Shown here: positions 7,143-16,131 of the stretch, piece by piece
How positions within the stretch are numbered: position 1 is the first letter of the stretch
How the letters are laid out: each line of letters begins with the position of its first letter
Origin: DATLAN01 sp035527455
Lineage (GTDB): Bacteria; Planctomycetota; Planctomycetia; Pirellulales; Thermoguttaceae
Assembly (NCBI GenBank): GCA_035527455.1
Contig: DATLAN010000201.1
Location: forward strand, 1-23,880
Length of the DNA: 23,880 bases
Direction: 5' to 3'
Program-made: the position numbers and the translations under genes
Notes under the pieces: model-generated
What the model saw: only the letters and a program-made list of their open reading frames with translations
Told to the model about the DNA's origin: nothing
Databases searched by the model: none

Positions 7143-7427
7143 GTGACCAAGCAAACACGCCACGTCCAGAACCCCGCAAACGAAGTCCCCCGCGAGATCA
7201 TCGAATTAGTGGTCGCCATCAGCCACCTGCCCAGTGAGTTCCGCGAGAAAATCGATCCGGCCCTCGGTCGGGTGGTCGACAGCACCAAGCGTCGCCGCCG
7301 GATTCTCTCGCTGGTCCAAGACGCATTGAGCCAACTCCGTCTGGATATGAAATACCTGGCCTTCGATCTGGAAGCGACCCGACGCGAACGCGACGACTAT
7401 CGCCGGAAGTTGGAGGAGTCCTCCTGA
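7143..7427 (+). CDS. Small charged protein, probably conserved in planctomycetes
   Basis: Protein of 94 residues, mostly helical, with no signal peptide or membrane segment. The GTG at 7143 is preceded 6 bases earlier by AAGGAG, which fixes the start against an open upstream ATG-like extension. The body contains PREIIELVVAISHLP, a basic stretch DSTKRRRRILS and a C-terminal coiled-coil-like segment LDMKYLAFDLEATRRERD. I recognise no functional domain. The pattern agrees with my recollection of small planctomycete-only proteins, but that cannot be verified here. A basic patch followed by a heptad-like helix would suit a nucleic-acid-binding or scaffold role; this is speculation. It is monocistronic, with a strong terminator-like hairpin 100 bases downstream. 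Confidence 0.72.
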   Translation: MTKQTRHVQNPANEVPREIIELVVAISHLPSEFREKIDPALGRVVDSTKRRRRILSLVQDALSQLRLDMKYLAFDLEATRRERDDYRRKLEESS

Positions 7428-7507
7428 GGTGCGAGCGTTCTCCCTGACATGGTCTGGACCCTATTGAATCGATATTTGCCAACATCTCTCTGATAGCCTC
7501 CCTCGCC

Positions 7508-7524
7508 GCCAATCTCCTATTGGC
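7508..7524. repeat. Small perfect hairpin GCCAAT/ATTGGC
   Basis: GCCAAT (7508-7513), a 5-base loop and ATTGGC (7519-7524) pair perfectly, just ahead of the terminator hairpin. It may be part of the same 3' structure. Confidence 0.4.
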
Positions 7525-7529
7525 ACCTG

Positions 7530-7610
7530 CCCCAAGGGGGGGCCCCGGAACCGGCCTATGGAACTCCGTCCGGTTCTTCGGGGCTCGCCCTTGGGCTTTT
7601 CGTTTTCTTG
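7530..7610 (+). terminator. Rho-independent-type terminator of the small gene
   Basis: The arm at 7530-7554 (CCCCAAGGG...GGAACCGG) pairs with 7570-7595 (CCGGTTCTTCGGGG...CCCTTGGG) in a long GC-rich stem with a short internal mismatch and a 15-base loop. It is followed by CTTTTCGTTTTCTTG. Stem plus T-rich tail is the classical intrinsic-terminator layout. Confidence 0.65.
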
Positions 7611-7661
7611 GGCGGCACGAAACGCCCGGTTTCCGGCCGACCCATCTCCGTGGATGCAACT

Positions 7662-7695
7662 CTACCATAGAGGCATCTCTATCAATAGATGGTAG
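7662..7695 (+). promoter_or_regulatory. Nested hairpin upstream of the Ser/Thr kinase gene
   Basis: CTACCAT (7662-7668) pairs with ATGGTAG (7689-7695). Inside, TAGAG (7668-7672) pairs with CTCTA (7677-7681) around GCAT. The outer palindrome could be an operator. A possible -10 (TAATAT, 7738-7743) lies 43 bases downstream without a clear -35. The remainder of the 7428-7816 gap holds only the terminator and the small hairpin. Confidence 0.35.
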
Positions 7696-7816
7696 TACGT
7701 CCTTGTAATGGAAGGTGTTGCGGGCCAGGCGACCCGATAATATCATTGACTATATCCGTGCGGCGTCATTCCGTCCCCAAGAGCACCTTCGTCCTCGCAT
7801 AAGAAACAAAATCGGT

Positions 7817-9322
7817 ATGAGCTTGCCTTCTGCAGAAAAGGTCGCACAACGCGCATTCGATCTGGGACTGCTCGACGAGCGGCAATTGCAGCAGGTTTGG
7901 TCTTCTTTCGGCAGCCGCAACGTCCAGGTGGATGACTTCCTGCAAACGCTCGTCCGCCGCGAGTTCATGACGAACTACCAGGTCGAACGCCTGGTGAAGG
8001 GAGAACGTACCGGGTTCTTCTTCGGCAAGTACAAGGTCCTCTACCTGGTCGGGTCGGGCACGTTCGCCCGCGTGTACCGGGCAGTCCACCAGGAGACCGA
8101 ACAGGTCGTCGCGGTCAAGGTCCTGCGGAACCGCTTCAGCGACAGCCCGGTCCATTTCAACCAGTTCGTCCGCGAGGGCAGGGTCGGCTGTTCGTTGCGG
8201 CATCCCAACATCGTTCCGATCTACGACGTGATCTCGTCGGGGAGAACCCACTTCCTGGTGATGGAATTCGTCGAGGGCCGGAACCTGCGGGAGTTCGTCA
8301 AGATCCGCAGGAAACTCGACTCGCCCGAGGCGATCCGTTTGATGACCGGCATCGTCGAAGGCATGCAATACGCCTTCGAGCACGGCCTGACGCACCGCGA
8401 TCTGAAGATGAACAACGTGCTGGTCTCCAGCCGCAGAGAGGTCAAGCTGGTCGATTTCGGGCTGGCGGCCATGGACGAGACGCTCAACGGCGACAGCCTG
8501 GCCGAGTTGCCCAACGCCCGAACCATCGACTACGCGGCCTTGGAACGGGCGACCGGCGTGCGGAAGGACGACACGCGGAGCGACATCTACTTTCTCGGCT
8601 GCATCTTCTACAACATGCTGGTCGGCCAGCCCCCGCTCTCGGAAACCAAGGACCGGCTGCAGCGGCTGAGCAAGTCGCGTTTTCTGGGCGTCCGACCGAT
8701 CCGCCAGGCGGACCCGACGATTCCCGACTCGGTGGCGTTGGTGGTCAACAAGGCGATGTCGCTCGATCCGAACCGCCGCTACCAGTCACCGCGTGCGATG
8801 CTCACGGACCTGGAACTGGCCGCCGCCCGACTGGCGGGAGAAGGAGACGCCGCGTTTGGCGGTTTGCCTTCCGAAGGGGCCCAAGCCGGAAACCGGTTGT
8901 CGGCGGCCGCCGTCGAGAAACCGAAGCAATACGCCGTGATGATCGTCGAGTCGGACCCGGACTTGCAGGAGGTTTTTCGCAACGGGTTCAAGCGGGCCGG
9001 CTATCGCGTGTTGCTGACCAGCGACCCGTACCGGGCCCTGGACCGGCTGCGTCAGGACACCGACGTCGCCGACTGCGTCGTCTTCAACGGCCAGAAGATA
9101 GGCGAGTCGGTCTTGGACGCGTTCAATACCTTCGGCGAAGACGCCAGAACGGCGCTGATTCCGGCCGTGCTGTTGCTGGACGCATCGCAACGGGCCTGGG
9201 AAAAGGACGCCGTCACGGCCGCCCATCGCATCGTGCTGAGAATGCCCATCACGATGAAGAAGCTCCGTACGGTGCTCGCCAAAATGGTCCGGATGGAAGT
9301 GGGCGAAACGAAAAAATTCTGA
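7817..9322 (+). CDS. Ser/Thr protein kinase with degenerate C-terminal receiver domain
   Basis: Hanks-type kinase, 501 residues, apparently cytosolic because no membrane segment is seen. Residues 1-70 form the helical cap common on planctomycete kinases (LLDERQLQQVW, FMTNYQVERLVKGE). The kinase domain (about 72-340) has a glycine loop GSGTFARVY, Lys101 in VAVKVL, HRDLKMNN with catalytic Asp195 and Asn200, and DFG with Asp213, so it should be active. After an Ala/Gly-rich linker, residues 373-495 fold like a response-regulator receiver (MIVESDPDLQEVF start). The phosphoacceptor position is Asn424 (VVFNGQ) and the conserved Lys site reads RMPI, so this is a pseudo-receiver. ATG 7817 is preferred over a GTG at 7715, which lies before a possible -10 and adds no recognisable sequence. 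It converges on the giant hybrid kinase with a 46-base gap. Confidence 0.92.
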   Translation: MSLPSAEKVAQRAFDLGLLDERQLQQVWSSFGSRNVQVDDFLQTLVRREFMTNYQVERLVKGERTGFFFGKYKVLYLVGSGTFARVYRAVHQETEQVVAVKVLRNRFSDSPVHFNQFVREGRVGCSLRHPNIVPIYDVISSGRTHFLVMEFVEGRNLREFVKIRRKLDSPEAIRLMTGIVEGMQYAFEHGLTHRDLKMNNVLVSSRREVKLVDFGLAAMDETLNGDSLAELPNARTIDYAALERATGVRKDDTRSDIYFLGCIFYNMLVGQPPLSETKDRLQRLSKSRFLGVRPIRQADPTIPDSVALVVNKAMSLDPNRRYQSPRAMLTDLELAAARLAGEGDAAFGGLPSEGAQAGNRLSAAAVEKPKQYAVMIVESDPDLQEVFRNGFKRAGYRVLLTSDPYRALDRLRQDTDVADCVVFNGQKIGESVLDAFNTFGEDARTALIPAVLLLDASQRAWEKDAVTAAHRIVLRMPITMKKLRTVLAKMVRMEVGETKKF

Positions 9323-9348
9323 GTGGGATCGTCGAATGTTTGCTTAGA

Positions 9349-9366
9349 GTAGCCGTCTCGCCGGAA
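9349..9366. repeat. REP-2 half-copy between convergent kinase genes
   Basis: GAGTAGCCGTCTCG, also present at 17673-17686, fills most of the 46-base gap between the two stop codons. The second arm of the palindrome is missing. Confidence 0.5.
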
Positions 9367-9368
9367 TC

Positions 9369-12300
9369 TTACGTCGCAACCGGCCGGAACTCCTCCAATG
9401 CTCTGCGGAGTTCCTGGGGCTGAATCGGCTTGGAGATATAGCCGTCCATGCCCGCCTCGAGGCATTGCTCGCGGAAGCCCTTTATGGCGTGTGCGGTCAT
9501 GGCGATGACGGGGACGTGCGTGCCGGTGGCCTGTTCCAGTTCGCGGATGGCGGCCGTCGCTGCCAGGCCGTCCATCTCCGGCATTTCGAGGTCCATCAGC
9601 ACGAGGTCGAAGGACCGTTGCCGGAAGGATTCGACGGCTTCGCGGCCGTTGTCGGCCGTTTCGGCCGTATGCCCGAGCAGTTCGAGCAGCCCGACGGCGA
9701 CCTCCTGATTGACCGGAGCGTCGTCGGCCACCAGCACGCGGAGCGGTCGCAATGCGGGTTGGTCGCCTCCGGCTGCCGCTGCGGCGCGTTTGCCGGAGCG
9801 TCCTGTCACGGCCGCCAGCGCGGCCTCGAAGAGTTCGGACGCTTTCACCGGTTTGGTCAGGCAGTGTTCGATGCCCAGCCGTTGGCAGCGCTCGGCGGCG
9901 TCGATCTGTCCGGCGGGCGTGAGCATCACGACGGGGTATTCTTGGGCGTCGTCGTCGCGCCGCAGTTGCTCGACCAGTTCGAAGCCGTCGCTGCTTCCCG
10001 CGCCGACGTCCACCACCAGCAAGGCGAACGGCCTGCCCTCGTCGTGACGTTGGCGGACGATCGACCGTGCGGCCTGGGGATCGGCGGCCGTGGAGAATTC
10101 CACTGCATAGCCGGACAGCGCGTTGCCGTAGGCGCGACGGGCGCTGGCATTGCCGCTTACGACCAAGACGGCGGCTTCCGGAGGGAGCGTGTTTCGGATC
10201 AGCGCTTCTTCGATCGACCTCGGGAGATCGAACGGCACGACGAAGTGAAACACGCTTCCGTGGGCGAGTTGGCTGTCGACCCAGATCCGCCCGCCCATCA
10301 GGGTCACCAATTGCGACGAGATGGCCAGTCCCAGCCCGGTCCCTCCGAAACGCCGGGTGGTGGAGTTGTCGCTTTGCCGGAAGGCCTCGAAGATGCACCG
10401 CTGCTTGTCGGCGGGGATTCCCGTCCCGGTGTCCGACACGGCGAAGTGCAGCACCACCTGGGAGCTGGCGTTGTTCTCCAGCCGCACGTCGACCAGCACT
10501 TCGCCCGCTGCGGTGAACTTGACGGCGTTGCCCACCAGGTTGACGACGATCTGCCGCAACCGGTTCGGATCACCGAGCACGGCGTCGGGAACGTCCGGCG
10601 CAACTCCGCAGATCAACTCCAGCCCTTTCTGCGAAGCGGGGACCGCCAGCAGCCGAGCGGCGTCTCCGACGACGTCGCGCAGCGAGAAGACGATCTTCTC
10701 CAGATCCATCCTGCCCGCTTCGATCTTGGAAAAGTCGAGAATGTCGTTCAGCAGCGCCAGCAGCGAGTTGGCCGACTGCTTGACGATAGCGAGGTAGTTT
10801 TGTTGTTGAGTCGAAAGCGCCGTGGACAGTGCCAGTTCGGTCATCCCGATGATGCCGTTCATGGGCGTGCGGATTTCGTGGCTCATGGTGGCCAGGAAAC
10901 GGCTCTTGGCCTCGTTGGCACTCTCGGCGGCCCGCGTGGCGATGCGGAGTTCCTTCTGGGCCGCGCGGAGTTCGTTGGCCACGCGTTCGAGTTCCCGGTT
11001 GGACAGGGCCAGTTCCTGCGCGCGGGTCTCGGCGGCCGCGGTTCGCTCGGCGACGCGCCACTCCAGGGTCTCGTTCAATTGCTTCAACTGCGCGAACCCC
11101 TCGGCGTTTTCCAGGGCCGCTCCGGCGATCGTGGCGACGAAATCGGCCAGGCGTTCCTCGTCGGGCCCGAACAGACCGCGCACGTGTTCGTGCGTGACGA
11201 AGAGACAGGCGACGGCGCGGCCCCGTACGTACATGGGCACGCACAGCGAAGAACGCTCGCCGACGCCCGCGGCGCTGTCGCAGTCGCGCTGCGCGAATTC
11301 TTCGACCGACGCCACGGCCCGCTCGGTCTGAAGGGCCCGGCGGACCATCGCCTCGTCGAATCCCCCCTCGATCTCGCCGGCGACGGGAGTGAAACGGGGC
11401 GCGTCGCCGCTTGGGTCCACCTCGAGCACCAAACACTGCTCTGCTCGCAGCAGCCGCATCGCCGCGGCGCGGGCTTCGTCGTAGATCGTCTTCGGGGAGA
11501 GTCCCGAGGCGACTTTTCGCCCGGAATTCAGCACGGTATCGAAACGATCCACCAGCGAAAGGCTGGCCGGCCGTTGGTCCGGCTTGCCGTTATCGTCGCG
11601 GGCCGCATCGGAGGCGTGCAGTTCCGCGAGCAGCGCCTGCCCCTCGGCCAGTTGTTCCTCGGCTTCCGGCCAACCCGATTCCCGACCCGTTTGGGCCGCG
11701 GCCAGCAGGGTCTGGGCGTACTGATAACGGGCGTGCATTTTTCGTGCCACGGCCAGGCTCTTGTGGAAGAGCCGCCGGGCCCGCCGCACCCGCCCGCTCA
11801 TGGCGAGGATCAACGCATATTCGCGCAGCGCCTGGGGGAGGTCGTTGCGGCAGAGTCGCGCCGCGCGGACGGCCTTTCGCGCGGCCTTCTCGGCGCGGCG
11901 GAGGATCGCGCGGCGGCGCAGCGGCGTGTAGTCCCGTGCTTTTTCCGCTTGGATGCGGTGCGCCGTGGCCAGCCAGGCCAACGGCGGCATGGTATAGGCG
12001 TTGCGAACGCCCGCCCGGTACGCCGCGGCGATCGCTTCCTCCAGCACGGTGACGGCCGCGTCCGCTTCGCCGCGCCCCAACAGCCATACGCCCTTGGCCA
12101 GCAGCACCTGGGCGACGCCCTGTTTGTCGTAGTGGGCGCGATCGAGTTCCGTCTGGAGGATCTCTTCGGGAACGGAGCCTCCGGTGGCCCGCGTCCAGAC
12201 GTCCAGGATGATTCCGGAGGCTTGGAAGTCGCCCAGTTCGACCCCGGAGTCGTGATTCAGCCGCGCCTCTTCGACGGCGCCCTGGAGATCTCCCAGGTGG

Positions 12301-15300
12301 TACAGGGAGGCGGCGATCTGATACCGCGCCATGTGGATCTGCCAGTAGTCGCCCATCCGCTCGAGCAGGCGGATGGCTTCTCGGCATTTCTCGATGGCCT
12401 CGGAGAACCGCGAGGCCGCGTAGAGCACGATGCCGTAGTAGTTCAGGCACTCGCCCTCGCCCCACAAGTCGCCGAAGGATCGGCGCATGGCCAGCGATTT
12501 TTCCACGTACCTGATTGCCCGGCGGAAGAGTGGAACCAGGGTCATGCCCGGGGCGTGCTCGCCGTAGGCTTGCGCCAGTTCAGGCGTCGGCGGATAGCGC
12601 TCGGCCAGGTTCATCCCCCGCAGGTGCGCCCACATGCAGAGCGAGCCGTGACAGTAGTAGCACCCATGGGCCAGTCCACTGAGGAGCCGCAGGGCCAGCC
12701 TGGTGGCGACGCTCGGCAGTCGTTTGCGGCGGTGTACGAACAAGAAGGGAAAACACGAGTGCAAGAGTTGCACGAAGGTTTCCCAGCCCAACAGGAGGAG
12801 GATCGTCGGCAGGCGTCGGGGCGTGGTTTTTCCCAATAGATTAAGTGCGGTCTGGAAGTCCTGGATGGCCCGCTGGGCGTCGCCGCGCTTGAAAGCCAAC
12901 TCGGCCAGCTTGCCGCGGATATGCGCTTGAGCCACCGCGCCCTCGGCCAAGGCGGCGGCCGATTCGAACAGATCGCCGGCCGCGTCGTAGCGCCCTCGCA
13001 TCATCAGCACGTCGCCGAGTCCCTCGGCAATCCGGTAGCCGGTGGCGTTGTCGGCCGAAGCGACTCCCCGCTCGGCGATGCGATACTGCTGCTCGGCGAT
13101 TTCCAGGGCGTGCTGGGCCCGAGCCTGCTCCGCCGCCTGCAGGGCGTAAGGCAGGGCCAAGGGGCTGTCGCCCGCCGCATCGAAGTGATAGGCCAGATCG
13201 GAAACGCGCTGGGGGGCATGACGCTGGAGGTGCCGGGCCGCGCGGTGGTGCAGCTTCTGACGTTGCTCGGTTGTCATTCGCTCCAGCAGGGTCGACCGGA
13301 TCTTGTCGTGAACGAATGCGCCGCGTGCTTCGTTCGGACGCAACCAGACCAGACGCCGCTGCCGGGCCTCGTCCAACGCGGCGATGGCCTGCGAGGGTGA
13401 CTGCCGCGCAAGTTCGGCGGCCATGCCCAGATCGAACTCCTTTCCCAAAACGGCCCCGATCGAAAGCAGCTTGATCGAATCGCGGGGCAACAGCTCCAGA
13501 CGCCGCGTGAGGAAGGTGGCGGCACGGCTCGACGAACTCACGTCGGCCATCGCCAGCGGTTCGACGTGCCAGCCCTGCGCATCGGCCACCAACGCCCCGG
13601 ATTCCACCAGACCCCGCATCACGGCCGACGCCATGAAGGGGCTTCCCTCGGCCAGCCGCGTGACCATCTCGATCGCCGATTCCGGCAACCGGCCGGCCAT
13701 CGATTCCGCCAGACGCCGGATTTCCTCCGGCGCGAAAGGCGACAACTGCAAATGGGCCGAGGGTCGCACCTTGCGCAGCAGGTGGTCTTCGGGAACCTCC
13801 TCGCAGCGGAATGCGGCGATCAACATCACGCTGCGCCCGGCGGAAGTCGCGGTGGCGTCGGCCATCTGCCAATGCCGAATGAGCTTGCAGGTCAGCTCGT
13901 CGGCCCACTGGCAGTCGTCCAGGATGACCAGTGCGGGGTGTTCCGGCGTGCCCAGCGCGTCCAGGAAACTCGCCAGCGCCCGGATGGTCCGCGCTTCGCC
14001 CCCCGATTCCGGCCCCATGACTTGCGAGGCTCGGCAGTCCAGGGCCTCGGCCAGTTCGGGCAAAGCGGCGGCGACGGCTTCGCGATGGACCCCCAGCCGG
14101 TTTCGCACGGACTCCGCCAGGCCGGAATCGGATTTGGCGGCAGAAAGGAAACCCTCGCCGACGCCCTGCAACAGGCGGAACGGCTTCTTGGCCACCTCGC
14201 CGGTCCCCTGCCCGCGGAGGACCCACAAGTCGTTGCGTGCCGCGCGTTGCGCCGTCTCGAACAGCAGCCGCGTCTTGCCGCCGCCCGATTCTCCTTCCAC
14301 GAAGACGAGTCCGGCCTGTCCCGAACGGGTCCTCTGCATTTGCTCGTCGAGTTGCTTCAACTCGGCGGAGCGCCCGACGAAGGCCGGCTCGGTCAACGTG
14401 CAGCGTCGGTCGGACGCCCCGATCACCACGGCCGGATCGGCTTCGCCCCGCTCGAGCGCCTCGCCGATGGCGTCCAGATCCGCCAGCACGGCCTCGGCCG
14501 ACTGGTAGCGATCGCGCGGGTCCTTGCATAACAACCGCCCGATCAGTTCGTCCATCGCCCGCGGAACGGCGACGCCCCGACTCCGCAACTCGGGCACTTG
14601 GGCCGTCATGTGCTCGAACAGGATGGTGCCGACGCTGTCGCCCGTGAACGGGGGATGCCCGGCAAGACAATGAAAGAGAATCGCTCCGGCCGAGTAGAGA
14701 TCCGACGGTTCCACGACGTCGTGGTCGATCGAGCCGGCCTGTTCCGGGGAGATGTACAGCGCCGTATCCAGCGGGTGGTCTCGTAGCGAACAGTCCGTTC
14801 GGATCGCGCGTGCCGGGCCGAAATCGACCAAGGTGGCGGTGGTCACCGGCCCGTGCTCGTTGACGATGACGTTGGTCGGCCGCACGCCGCGGTGCAACAC
14901 GCGTTTGCGGTGGACGTCTCGCAGCGCACAGAAGAGGGCGCGTCCGACCGTGAGGGTTTCTTCGAGGCCGATCGCTCCGTGGCAAAGGCGCTGCCGAAGC
15001 GAAATCCCGGCAATGTACTCGAGGACCAGATAGAACGTATCGCCCTGACGCCCGGCGTGCAACAGCGGCGCGAAGTGCTCGCTGCGCACCGCGTGCAGCA
15101 GCGCGGCCTCGTGTTCCAATCGCATCAACGTGGCCGAAGGAAGCGAGGCCATACGAACGGCCTTGATGACGACCGCGCCGCCTGCGGAGAGATCGGTGCC
15201 CAGGAACGTTTCGGACCCTTCGGCCTGCGTCAATCGGCGTTCGATCCGAAAGCGGTCGGCGACCACGCCCATGGCGACCGGATCGGTCGCTACGTCACCA

Positions 15301-15329
15301 TCGAGGAGTTGACCCGGTATCCGCGCCAT
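9369..15329 (-). CDS. Giant hybrid: pseudo-Ser/Thr kinase, AAA ATPase, TPR, GAF, histidine kinase, REC-REC
   Basis: Signalling protein of 1986 residues with the architecture of the 'trifunctional' Ser/Thr kinase/ATPase/histidine kinase family (HstK-like). Residues 25-295 form a kinase fold with Lys56 (VVIKAV) and DFG Asp169. The catalytic loop reads HRGVRPTN, with Gly148 replacing the catalytic Asp, and the glycine loop is degenerate, so this domain is probably inactive. An AAA_16-type ATPase follows, with Walker A GESGGGKT (Lys352) and Walker B VILDD (Asp471-472). Residues about 680-1230 are helical TPR-like repeats. GAF is at about 1280-1405. HisKA carries His1484 in MSHEIRTPMNG, and the ATPase domain ends with GGTGLGLAIS near 1666. 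REC1 keeps Asp1774 and a Lys (LTKPV) but lacks the acidic pair. REC2 is canonical (VLVADD, LMDLEMPEMDG with Asp1913, ISKPI). ATG 15329 follows CAAGGGA; a TTG at 15350 is less likely. No Hpt domain is present. Confidence 0.95.
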   Translation of the reverse strand: MARIPGQLLDGDVATDPVAMGVVADRFRIERRLTQAEGSETFLGTDLSAGGAVVIKAVRMASLPSATLMRLEHEAALLHAVRSEHFAPLLHAGRQGDTFYLVLEYIAGISLRQRLCHGAIGLEETLTVGRALFCALRDVHRKRVLHRGVRPTNVIVNEHGPVTTATLVDFGPARAIRTDCSLRDHPLDTALYISPEQAGSIDHDVVEPSDLYSAGAILFHCLAGHPPFTGDSVGTILFEHMTAQVPELRSRGVAVPRAMDELIGRLLCKDPRDRYQSAEAVLADLDAIGEALERGEADPAVVIGASDRRCTLTEPAFVGRSAELKQLDEQMQRTRSGQAGLVFVEGESGGGKTRLLFETAQRAARNDLWVLRGQGTGEVAKKPFRLLQGVGEGFLSAAKSDSGLAESVRNRLGVHREAVAAALPELAEALDCRASQVMGPESGGEARTIRALASFLDALGTPEHPALVILDDCQWADELTCKLIRHWQMADATATSAGRSVMLIAAFRCEEVPEDHLLRKVRPSAHLQLSPFAPEEIRRLAESMAGRLPESAIEMVTRLAEGSPFMASAVMRGLVESGALVADAQGWHVEPLAMADVSSSSRAATFLTRRLELLPRDSIKLLSIGAVLGKEFDLGMAAELARQSPSQAIAALDEARQRRLVWLRPNEARGAFVHDKIRSTLLERMTTEQRQKLHHRAARHLQRHAPQRVSDLAYHFDAAGDSPLALPYALQAAEQARAQHALEIAEQQYRIAERGVASADNATGYRIAEGLGDVLMMRGRYDAAGDLFESAAALAEGAVAQAHIRGKLAELAFKRGDAQRAIQDFQTALNLLGKTTPRRLPTILLLLGWETFVQLLHSCFPFLFVHRRKRLPSVATRLALRLLSGLAHGCYYCHGSLCMWAHLRGMNLAERYPPTPELAQAYGEHAPGMTLVPLFRRAIRYVEKSLAMRRSFGDLWGEGECLNYYGIVLYAASRFSEAIEKCREAIRLLERMGDYWQIHMARYQIAASLYHLGDLQGAVEEARLNHDSGVELGDFQASGIILDVWTRATGGSVPEEILQTELDRAHYDKQGVAQVLLAKGVWLLGRGEADAAVTVLEEAIAAAYRAGVRNAYTMPPLAWLATAHRIQAEKARDYTPLRRRAILRRAEKAARKAVRAARLCRNDLPQALREYALILAMSGRVRRARRLFHKSLAVARKMHARYQYAQTLLAAAQTGRESGWPEAEEQLAEGQALLAELHASDAARDDNGKPDQRPASLSLVDRFDTVLNSGRKVASGLSPKTIYDEARAAAMRLLRAEQCLVLEVDPSGDAPRFTPVAGEIEGGFDEAMVRRALQTERAVASVEEFAQRDCDSAAGVGERSSLCVPMYVRGRAVACLFVTHEHVRGLFGPDEERLADFVATIAGAALENAEGFAQLKQLNETLEWRVAERTAAAETRAQELALSNRELERVANELRAAQKELRIATRAAESANEAKSRFLATMSHEIRTPMNGIIGMTELALSTALSTQQQNYLAIVKQSANSLLALLNDILDFSKIEAGRMDLEKIVFSLRDVVGDAARLLAVPASQKGLELICGVAPDVPDAVLGDPNRLRQIVVNLVGNAVKFTAAGEVLVDVRLENNASSQVVLHFAVSDTGTGIPADKQRCIFEAFRQSDNSTTRRFGGTGLGLAISSQLVTLMGGRIWVDSQLAHGSVFHFVVPFDLPRSIEEALIRNTLPPEAAVLVVSGNASARRAYGNALSGYAVEFSTAADPQAARSIVRQRHDEGRPFALLVVDVGAGSSDGFELVEQLRRDDDAQEYPVVMLTPAGQIDAAERCQRLGIEHCLTKPVKASELFEAALAAVTGRSGKRAAAAAGGDQPALRPLRVLVADDAPVNQEVAVGLLELLGHTAETADNGREAVESFRQRSFDLVLMDLEMPEMDGLAATAAIRELEQATGTHVPVIAMTAHAIKGFREQCLEAGMDGYISKPIQPQELRRALEEFRPVAT

Positions 15330-15828
15330 GGATGTCCCTTGAAATCGCAAATGTCCTGGATCGGCCGTCCGCGCGGCGTTCCCTGCCGACGGACCATCCC
15401 ATGGGGGTTGCAGCCCGGGGCGAGCCCAGCGTCACCTTCCCTATTCGTTATCTTCAAGTCTAGCTTTCCGTGCCGGCAGCTTTCCTCCACGGGAGCTTCC
15501 GCTGCCGACTTTTTCGGATATGCCGATGGTGCGCAACGTGCGGTCTGGGCGAGCCGGCGGTGACATTCGGAGGCCAGCCAATTCGTGGCTGACGAGCGTT
15601 GCTGACAAGAATGGCGTGTACGTGACCACCACGAGTGGCGTCCGTACTGTCCACGCCCGAGCATTCTCGCACAACGCCCGCACCTGGCCGAAATTCAGCC
15701 GGCATCCTTTTCCTGATCCGCAGAACTCGAACCGTGTCGTTCGACTCTGCCTCGTTGGCCTCGTTGATACGTCCGTAACTCTTTGCGCCGGAGAGGAAAG
15801 AGAACGGGCCGAAATCCGTCTGGCCCTA
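15330..15828. other. Gene-free leader/intergenic stretch before the methyltransferase promoter
   Basis: About 500 bases without a supportable gene. Several short overlapping frames occur on both strands, but none has family resemblance or a convincing ribosome binding site. Base composition looks less GC-rich than the surrounding genes. One hairpin (CGGCAGC at 15474-15480 with GCTGCCG at 15501-15507) would lie in the leader of the giant kinase transcript. Confidence 0.5.
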
Positions 15829-15856
15829 TTGACATGAGCTTGGTATCGATTAAGAT
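15829..15856 (+). promoter_or_regulatory. Strong sigma70-like promoter for the thioesterase-methyltransferase gene
   Basis: A perfect TTGACA (15829-15834) is followed after 16 bases by TAAGAT (15851-15856). An alternative -10, TAGAAT at 15855-15860, has longer spacing. Transcription would start near 15863, leaving a leader of about 300 nt before the ATG at 16161. Confidence 0.55.
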
Positions 15857-15904
15857 AGAATCTGTTCGACAGTCGAGATTCACTGGGGCGTCTGTTGAAC
15901 GCGC

Positions 15905-15959
15905 TGGGTGTCATTCGATGTTGCTGACACCCGCAATTCCGCGGAGCGCGGGATTGCGG
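15905..15959 (+). promoter_or_regulatory. Overlapping hairpins in the long leader
   Basis: GGGTGTC (15905-15911) pairs with GACACCC (15925-15931). The second stem, CCCGCAATTCCGCG (15929-15942) with CGCGGGATTGCGGG (15946-15959), has one mismatch and a GAG loop. The two stems share CCC at 15929-15931, so their ends compete. The long stem may be a repeat or a regulatory fold. Confidence 0.5.
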
Positions 15960-16103
15960 GCGAGGAGCAAGGTGGGGTCGCGGTTTGGCGGCCGTACATT
16001 CTCCTCAACGCAGCCAGCGGAATCGAGTCCGGCAAGACCGGAAGTCGATTGGGGCGCGTTGCGACGGCCGCGCTGACAGGTGCGGCCCCGTAGTCCGACC
16101 CGA

Positions 16104-16131
16104 ACGGGCAGTTTCCTTGGAGACTGCCCGT
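16104..16131 (+). promoter_or_regulatory. Hairpin 30 bases before the methyltransferase start
   Basis: ACGGGCAGTTTCC (16104-16116) and GGAGACTGCCCGT (16119-16131) pair over 13 positions with one G-U wobble. No T run follows, so a terminator is unlikely; leader folding or mRNA protection is possible. Confidence 0.45.

Noticed and set aside
9465..12839. Open frame of 1124 codons on the plus strand
   Set aside because: Antisense shadow of the giant hybrid kinase, with low-complexity His/Gly/Arg-rich translation and no domain.
15441..15914. Open frames of 157 residues (minus) and 105 residues (plus) in the leader region
   Set aside because: They overlap each other and the promoter, have no convincing ribosome binding site, and show no protein-like pattern I recognise.
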